A program made the position numbers and the translations under genes. Shown piece after piece: positions 59,217-64,000 of a DNA stretch of 64,000 nt. Where the stretch lies: contig NZ_LMMR01000007.1 in assembly GCF_001422325.1 (NCBI RefSeq), positions 635,834 through 699,833 on the forward strand, in the 5' to 3' direction. The stretch comes from Leifsonia sp. Leaf264 (GTDB taxonomy: Bacteria > Actinomycetota > Actinomycetes > Actinomycetales > Microbacteriaceae). The notes beneath the pieces are model-generated. The model had not been told where the DNA came from. It was given only the letters and a program-made list of their open reading frames with translations, and made no database searches. How positions within the stretch are numbered: position 1 is the first letter of the stretch; each line of letters opens with the position of its first letter.

Positions 59217-60728
59217 ATGCCCACAGCACGCCTCACCATCGACCCGCACTTCGCGATCGGGCCCATCAACCGCCGCCTCTTCGGCTCCTTCGTGGAGCAC
59301 CTCGGACGATGCGTCTACGACGGCCTCTACGAGCCCGGCCACCCGAGCGCCGATGCCGAGGGCTTCCGCCAGGACGTCATCGACCTGGTCAAGGAGCTCG
59401 GCGTCTCGGCCATCCGCTACCCCGGCGGCAACTTCGTCTCCGGCTTCCGCTGGGAGGACTCGGTCGGTCCGAAGGAGGACCGCCCGCGCCGCCTCGACCT
59501 GGCCTGGCACTCCACCGAGACCAACGAGGTGGGCCTGCACGAGTTCGCGTCCTGGCTCGACAAGGTGGGCAGCGAGCTGATGCTGGCCGTCAACCTCGGC
59601 ACCCGCGGCACGCTCGAGGCCCTCGACCTGCTCGAGTACTCCAACATCGCCGGCGGCACGGCACTCTCCGACCAGCGCATCGCCAACGGAGCCACCGACG
59701 CGTTCGGCGTGAAGATGTGGTGCCTCGGCAACGAGATGGACGGCCCGTGGCAGCTCGGCCACCGCTCGGCAGACGACTACGGCAAGATCGCCTCGCAGAC
59801 GGCGAAGGCGCTGCGCCAGGTCGACCCGTCGCTCGAGCTGGTGGTGTGCGGATCGTCGAGCGCTCACATGCCGACCTTCGGCGAGTGGGAGCGGGTCGTG
59901 CTCACGCACACCTACGACGACGTCGACTACATCTCCTGCCACGCGTACTACGAGGAGAAGAACGGCGACCTCGACTCCTTCCTGGCATCGGCCGTCGACA
60001 TGGACCACTTCATCGAGTCCGTCGTCGCCACGGCCGACCATGTGAAGGCCGTCAACGGCAGCTCGAAGACCATCGACATCTCCTTCGACGAGTGGAACGT
60101 CTGGTACATCGACCGCTACCACGGCGTCGACAAGATCGAGGGCGTCGACAACTGGCCCGTCGCACCGCGCCTGCTGGAAGACGCCTATTCCGTGGCGGAT
60201 GCCGTGGTCTTCGGCAACCTCATGATCTCGCTGCTGAAGCACGCCGACCGCGTGACCAGCGCCTCCCTCGCCCAGCTCGTCAACGTGATCGCGCCGATCA
60301 TGACCGAGCCCGGCGGCATCGCGTGGAAGCAGACCACCTACTTCCCGTTCGCCATCACCTCGCGTCTCGCGCAGGGCCGGGCGCTCGAGCTCAAGCTCGA
60401 CGCCCCCACCTACTCGACCGAGGTCTACGGCGAGGTCCCCCTCGTCGACGCCGTCGCGACCCACGACGACGAGACCGGCCGCTCGGCCGTGTTCCTCGTC
60501 AACCGCTCGCAGACCGAGGCCATCACCGTCACGATCGACATCGCCGGCCTCGGCGCGGTCGACATCCTCGAGACGCACACCCTCGCCGACGACGACCTGA
60601 CCGCCGTCAACACTCTTCAGGACCCTGAGCGGGTGGGCGTGCACGCCAACGACAGCGCGACGATCGACGGCCGCGAGCTCACCATCACGCTGCCGCCGGT
60701 GTCGTGGACCGCGATCTCGCTCGGCTGA
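59217..60728 (+). CDS. GH51 alpha-L-arabinofuranosidase
   Basis: This is a 503-residue retaining arabinofuranosidase. The N-terminal signature INRRLFGSFVEHLGRCVYDG is clear; the barrel has acid/base Glu173 in CLGNEMDGPW and nucleophile Glu292 in SFDEWNVWY; a C-terminal beta domain follows from about residue 390. No signal peptide is present, so it frees L-arabinose from imported arabino-oligosaccharides in the cytoplasm. The ATG follows AGAAAG. No L-arabinose isomerase, ribulokinase or epimerase genes are in the window, so arabinose use must be encoded elsewhere. Confidence 0.95.
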   Translation: MPTARLTIDPHFAIGPINRRLFGSFVEHLGRCVYDGLYEPGHPSADAEGFRQDVIDLVKELGVSAIRYPGGNFVSGFRWEDSVGPKEDRPRRLDLAWHSTETNEVGLHEFASWLDKVGSELMLAVNLGTRGTLEALDLLEYSNIAGGTALSDQRIANGATDAFGVKMWCLGNEMDGPWQLGHRSADDYGKIASQTAKALRQVDPSLELVVCGSSSAHMPTFGEWERVVLTHTYDDVDYISCHAYYEEKNGDLDSFLASAVDMDHFIESVVATADHVKAVNGSSKTIDISFDEWNVWYIDRYHGVDKIEGVDNWPVAPRLLEDAYSVADAVVFGNLMISLLKHADRVTSASLAQLVNVIAPIMTEPGGIAWKQTTYFPFAITSRLAQGRALELKLDAPTYSTEVYGEVPLVDAVATHDDETGRSAVFLVNRSQTEAITVTIDIAGLGAVDILETHTLADDDLTAVNTLQDPERVGVHANDSATIDGRELTITLPPVSWTAISLG

Positions 60729-60747
60729 TCGAGGCGTGCGAATGACT

Positions 60748-60792
60748 CCCCGCATGCCGCACTGATCGTCCATGACGGTGCGCCATGCGGGG
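60748..60792 (+). terminator. Hairpin after GH51 that encloses the next start codon
   Basis: A 15-base left arm starting CCCCGCATG (60748-60762) pairs with 60778-60792 with one mismatch around a 15-base loop. It looks like the terminator of the importer-GH51 operon, but the arabinanase ATG at 60772 lies inside its loop, so it may also control that start. Confidence 0.6.
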
Positions 60793-61836
60793 TTCTCTCC
60801 TGCCGACGGCGCACGGGGGCGCGGCGGCCGCCGCGGCCTCCGCGGCCTCCGCGGCTCGCTGCGCTCGGTCGCGGCGCTCGCCGCCGTGGCGCTGGCGGCA
60901 GGCATCGGGCTCGCCGGCTGTGCGGCATCCGGAGCCCGCGAACTCTCGGGCGACCTGGCCACGCACGATCCGGCGCTCGCCCACGACGGCGACACCTGGT
61001 ACGTGTACTCCACAGGGAATCAGTCCGAGGCCGACGGCAACATCCAGGTGCGCACCTCGTCGGAGGGCGCCACCTGGCGCTATGCCGGCGAGGTGTGGGA
61101 CGAGAAGCCCGACTGGCTGACGGATGCCGTCCCCGGGGTCTCGAACCTGTGGGCGCCCGAGCTCATCGAGCACGACGGCACCTGGTACCTCTACTACTCG
61201 GCCTCGACGTTCGGGAAGAACGACTCGGTCATCGGTCTCGCCACCAATACGACCCTCGACCCCGACGACCCCGACTACGACTGGGTCGACCGTGGTGCCG
61301 TCGTCACCTCGAGCACACGCGACGACTTCAATGCGATCGATCCCGGAGTCGTCGAGGACTCCGACGGCACGCCGTGGATGGCGTTCGGATCGTTCTGGAG
61401 CGGCATCCGCATGGTCGAACTGTCGTGGCCCGACGGCACGCGCGCCGACGACTCTGAGCCGCTGCGCCTCGCCGATCGGCAGAGTCCGCCGAACGCGATC
61501 GAGGCGCCGTACATCGTGGCGCACGACGGCGACTACTTCCTCTTCGTGTCGCGCGACTCCTGCTGCCAGGGCGTGAAGAGCACCTACAACGTCGCGGTCG
61601 GGCGGGCCGACGAGCCCGCGGGCCCGTACGTCGATCGCGACGGCACGCCGCTGCTGCAGAACGGCGGTACCCCGGTGATCGCCACCGACGGAGAGCGCAT
61701 CGGGCCCGGCGGCCAGTCCGTGGCGGACGGCATGATGGCGCTGCACTTCTACGACGGCGACGCCGGTGGCGCCTTCGAGTTGGCGCTGCTGCCGTTGCAG
61801 TGGGATGCCGACGGCTGGCCGGTGGTGCGCTGGTGA
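60772..61836 (+). CDS. GH43 endo-arabinanase, secreted lipoprotein
   Basis: This is a 354-residue arabinan endo-1,5-alpha-L-arabinosidase. An unusually long basic N-terminal region (Arg/Gly-rich, about 30 residues) precedes the hydrophobic core and the lipobox LAGC with Cys50, so it is anchored outside the cell. The GH43 triad is visible as Asp in THDPALAHDG, Asp in NAIDPGVVED and Glu in NAIEAPYIV; DSCCQGVKSTYNVAVGR is typical of arabinanases. It would cut arabinan into oligomers for the importer upstream. The start is not certain because of the long n-region and the overlapping hairpin. Confidence 0.85.
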   Translation: MTVRHAGFSPADGARGRGGRRGLRGLRGSLRSVAALAAVALAAGIGLAGCAASGARELSGDLATHDPALAHDGDTWYVYSTGNQSEADGNIQVRTSSEGATWRYAGEVWDEKPDWLTDAVPGVSNLWAPELIEHDGTWYLYYSASTFGKNDSVIGLATNTTLDPDDPDYDWVDRGAVVTSSTRDDFNAIDPGVVEDSDGTPWMAFGSFWSGIRMVELSWPDGTRADDSEPLRLADRQSPPNAIEAPYIVAHDGDYFLFVSRDSCCQGVKSTYNVAVGRADEPAGPYVDRDGTPLLQNGGTPVIATDGERIGPGGQSVADGMMALHFYDGDAGGAFELALLPLQWDADGWPVVRW

Positions 61837-61894
61837 GCCTCGCCCCCGGCACACCCGTGCGGCGCGGCGACGGCGTTCAGGAGAGGATGGACCC

Positions 61895-63163
61895 ATGACT
61901 CAGCTGGACGTCGGAACGAACTGGGCTGGCAACCTCGCCTATCGAGCCCGCCAGGTGATGGCGCCGCACACCTACGGTGAGCTCGCCGGACTGCTGCGCT
62001 CCGAGACCCACGTGCGCATGATCGGCACGCGGCACTCGTTCAACGGCATCGCCGACACGACCGGGGTGCTCGTCTCGCTCGCCGCCCTGCATCCGGTGCT
62101 CGAGATCGACTCGACGGCGCGCACTGTGCGGGTGTCGGGAAGCCTGCGCTACGGCGACCTCGCGATCGCGCTCGAGAAGGAGGGGTGGGCGCTTGCGAAC
62201 CTGGCGTCGCTGCCGCACATCTCCGTGGCCGGGTCGGTGGCCACGGGCACGCACGGGTCTGGCGACGGCGTGAGGTCCCTGGCAGCATCCGTCGTCGGCG
62301 TCGAGCTGATGACGGCGAGCGGAGACGTGCGCAGCTACGCGCGCGGGGACGCCGACTTCGACGGGGTCGTCGTCGGACTCGGGGCCCTCGGCGCCGTCAC
62401 GACGCTCACCCTCGAGATCGAGCCGAGCTACTCCGTCGCCCAGACCGTGTACGAGAAGCTCGAGTGGGACGACGTTCTCGCCGACCTCGGCGCCGTCACG
62501 GGCCAGGGCTACAGCACCAGCCTGTTCACGACCTGGCGCGATCCCGATGTCATCGACCAGCTCTGGGTCAAGCGTCGTGTGGTATCGGGGGCGGATGCGG
62601 CAGCTCCCGCGGCGCCGACCCTGGCGTTGACGGTGGCCGCCGGCCCGCGGCATCCGCTGCCCGGAGTCTCGCCGGAGAACTGCACCGAGCAGCTCGGCGT
62701 GCCCGGCGCCTGGCTCGACAGGCTGCCCCACTTCAAGCTCGGCTTCACGCCGTCGAACGGCGCCGAGCTGCAGTCGGAGTACCTGGTGCCGCGCAGGCAC
62801 GCAGCGCTGGCCCTCGAGGCGGTGCGGCTCCTGGCCCCGCGGATAGCTCCGCTGCTGCAGGTCTGCGAGGTGCGCACAGTGGCCGCCGACGAGCTCTGGC
62901 TGAGCCCGGCGTTCGAGACCGACGTGGTCGGCATCCACTTCACCTGGCTCCCCGACCAGGCCGGAGTCGAGGCGTTCCTGCCGCAGCTCGAGGAGGCGTT
63001 GGCGCCGTTCGCGGCCCGACCGCACTGGGGCAAGCTGTTCACCATGCCCGGCCGCGACGTCGCTGCGCTCTACCCGCGCTTCTCCGATTTCGCCGTGCTG
63101 CGCCACCGTCTCGACCCGCGTGGGGTGTTCCGCAACGACTTCACCGAGGCGCTCGGGCTGTAG
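61895..63163 (+). CDS. Alditol oxidase (AldO-like), FAD-binding
   Basis: This is a 422-residue flavoprotein of the vanillyl-alcohol oxidase family, closely like Streptomyces alditol oxidase. The N-terminus TNWAGNLAYRA and the motif MIGTRHSFN, with His47 as the covalent FAD attachment residue, are characteristic, as are SLPHISVAGSVATGTHGSG and GAELQSEYLVPRRHA. It would oxidise terminal hydroxyls of xylitol, sorbitol or arabitol with oxygen, giving the aldose plus hydrogen peroxide. It carries GGAGAGG upstream. It may recover xylose or arabinose from pentitols; an arabinono-lactone oxidase is a less likely alternative. Confidence 0.88.
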   Translation: MTQLDVGTNWAGNLAYRARQVMAPHTYGELAGLLRSETHVRMIGTRHSFNGIADTTGVLVSLAALHPVLEIDSTARTVRVSGSLRYGDLAIALEKEGWALANLASLPHISVAGSVATGTHGSGDGVRSLAASVVGVELMTASGDVRSYARGDADFDGVVVGLGALGAVTTLTLEIEPSYSVAQTVYEKLEWDDVLADLGAVTGQGYSTSLFTTWRDPDVIDQLWVKRRVVSGADAAAPAAPTLALTVAAGPRHPLPGVSPENCTEQLGVPGAWLDRLPHFKLGFTPSNGAELQSEYLVPRRHAALALEAVRLLAPRIAPLLQVCEVRTVAADELWLSPAFETDVVGIHFTWLPDQAGVEAFLPQLEEALAPFAARPHWGKLFTMPGRDVAALYPRFSDFAVLRHRLDPRGVFRNDFTEALGL

Positions 63164-63238
63164 TCGCCGGTCCGCTCGCTGAGGCCCGGACGGAGTCCGT
63201 GGCCGACGCGGTGCGAGCGCTACCGCTGGCCCTCACGG

Positions 63239-63250
63239 TAGCGTCGAGCC
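63239..63250 (+). promoter_or_regulatory. Leaderless promoter box of the last gene
   Basis: TAGCGT (63239-63244) is followed by 6 bases and the ATG at 63251; no ribosome binding site is present. The same box and spacing precede the PAP2 gene. Confidence 0.5.
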
Positions 63251-64000
63251 ATGAGAATCCTTCTGGTCGGTGCCGGCGGAGTCGGCGGCGCGATCACCAA
63301 GATCGCTGCCCGGCGTTCGTTCTATGAGTTGATCGTGGTCAGCGATTACGACTTGGGTCGGGCTGAGAGTGCTGTGGCGTGGATCGCCGGCAGGCACGGT
63401 GCTGATGTGGCGGCCCGGTTCACGGCGGCGCGGATCGACGCGTCGGACCCGGAGTCTGTCGCGGCGGTGGCTCGGGAGTTCGCGGTGACGCATGTGATGA
63501 ACGCGGTGGAGCCGAAGTTCGTGCAGGCGATCTTCGCCGGGGCGTTGGCTGCCGGGGCTGATTACCTCGACATGGCGATGAGCCTGTCCGAGCCGCACCC
63601 CACCGACCCGCACACCCTCACCGGGGTGATGCTGGGCGATGACCAGTTCGCGCAGGCCGGCGACTGGGAGGCATCGGGTCGGCTCGCCCTGGTGGGCATG
63701 GGCGTCGAACCGGGCCTGTCGGACGTGTTCGCCCGGTACGCCTCCGATCACCTGTTCCGTGAGATCGAAGAGCTCGGCACCCGCGACGGCGCCAACCTGG
63801 TGGTGCGTGACGCTGACGGAAACGAGATCTTCGCCCCGTCGTTCTCGATCTGGACCACCATCGAGGAGTGCCTGAACCCGCCGGTGATCTGGGAGAAGGA
63901 TGCCGGCTGGTTCACCACGGCCCCGTTCTCCGAGCCGGAGGTGTTCGACTTCCCGGGCGGTATCGGCCCGGTCGAGTGCGTCAACGTGGAGCACGAGGAG
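63251..64000 (+). CDS. Saccharopine dehydrogenase-like NAD(P) oxidoreductase (partial, cut by window edge)
   Basis: 250 codons are in the window with no stop codon, so the gene runs on past the end. The nucleotide motif MRILLVGAGGVGGAITK begins the protein; VMNAVEPKFVQAIF and ADYLDMAMSLSEPH follow the saccharopine dehydrogenase/LYS9 pattern, which also includes carboxynorspermidine dehydrogenase. These enzymes reductively join or split amino acids or polyamine precursors. There is no linked lysine or polyamine gene in view. Third-position GC is slightly lower than in neighbouring genes (for example GGT and GCT codons near the start). Confidence 0.82.
   Translation, partial: MRILLVGAGGVGGAITKIAARRSFYELIVVSDYDLGRAESAVAWIAGRHGADVAARFTAARIDASDPESVAAVAREFAVTHVMNAVEPKFVQAIFAGALAAGADYLDMAMSLSEPHPTDPHTLTGVMLGDDQFAQAGDWEASGRLALVGMGVEPGLSDVFARYASDHLFREIEELGTRDGANLVVRDADGNEIFAPSFSIWTTIEECLNPPVIWEKDAGWFTTAPFSEPEVFDFPGGIGPVECVNVEHEE

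Noticed and set aside
1..64000. tRNA, rRNA or known riboswitch
   Set aside because: No cloverleaf, rRNA segment or recognisable riboswitch core was found by eye. A covariance-model search would be needed to exclude small RNAs.

Overview
The window is a GC-rich chromosomal stretch from an actinobacterium, most likely of the family Microbacteriaceae. Evidence for this is the very high third-position GC, many GTG starts, many 4-base ATGA or GTGA gene overlaps, and many starts placed 6-7 bases after a TANNNT box with no ribosome binding site (leaderless genes). The gene types also fit: DUF222/HNH, DUF6510, ROK and LacI regulators, and ABC sugar importers without their own ATPase. No rRNA, tRNA, phage, insertion sequence or CRISPR array was seen.

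Layout. 0-3.2 kb: molybdenum cofactor genes (moaD fragment, moaA), a three-gene molybdo-oxidoreductase operon, and a small membrane protein. 3.3-5.3 kb: two stand-alone NAD(P) oxidoreductases. 5.3-16.3 kb: a sugar regulon of unknown substrate, made of a Gfo/Idh/MocA dehydrogenase, a DUF993 aldolase-like protein, a sugar isomerase/epimerase, a LacI repressor, an ABC importer, and a second dehydrogenase with DUF6807 and cupin partners. Three near-identical operators tie these units together. 16.4-17.8 kb: a DUF222/HNH endonuclease gene. 18-29.5 kb: a fused dehydrogenase-DUF6807 gene with an M24-like protein, facing a five-gene oxidative uronate/aldarate operon (dehydrogenases, enolase-superfamily dehydratase, KdgD, ketoglutarate semialdehyde dehydrogenase). 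Between them is a LacI gene whose probable sites lie upstream of both groups. 29.6-33 kb: glycerate kinase, a membrane protein, and a GntR/DUF1648 pair.

33-52.3 kb is a xylan/xyloside block: xylB, xylA and a divergent LacI-type xylR; an operon for an ABC importer with GH3 and an apparently intracellular GH10 xylanase; two ROK regulators; and a second importer ending in a GH31 alpha-xylosidase. 52.5-54.5 kb holds a Bcr/CflA-type exporter and a PAP2 phosphatase. 54.6-61.8 kb is an arabinan/arabinoside block: LacI repressor, ABC importer, GH51 arabinofuranosidase and a GH43 arabinanase lipoprotein. An alditol oxidase and a partial saccharopine dehydrogenase-like gene close the window.

Taken together this is a plant-cell-wall carbohydrate utilisation region. 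Oligosaccharides are imported by four SBP plus two-permease systems that probably share an ATPase encoded elsewhere. They are cleaved inside the cell and fed into xylose isomerase/xylulokinase, an oxidative uronate route ending at 2-oxoglutarate, and one or two poorly described routes that use Gfo/Idh/MocA dehydrogenases with DUF6807 or DUF993. The DUF6807 and DUF993 modules are the best candidates for undescribed biochemistry.
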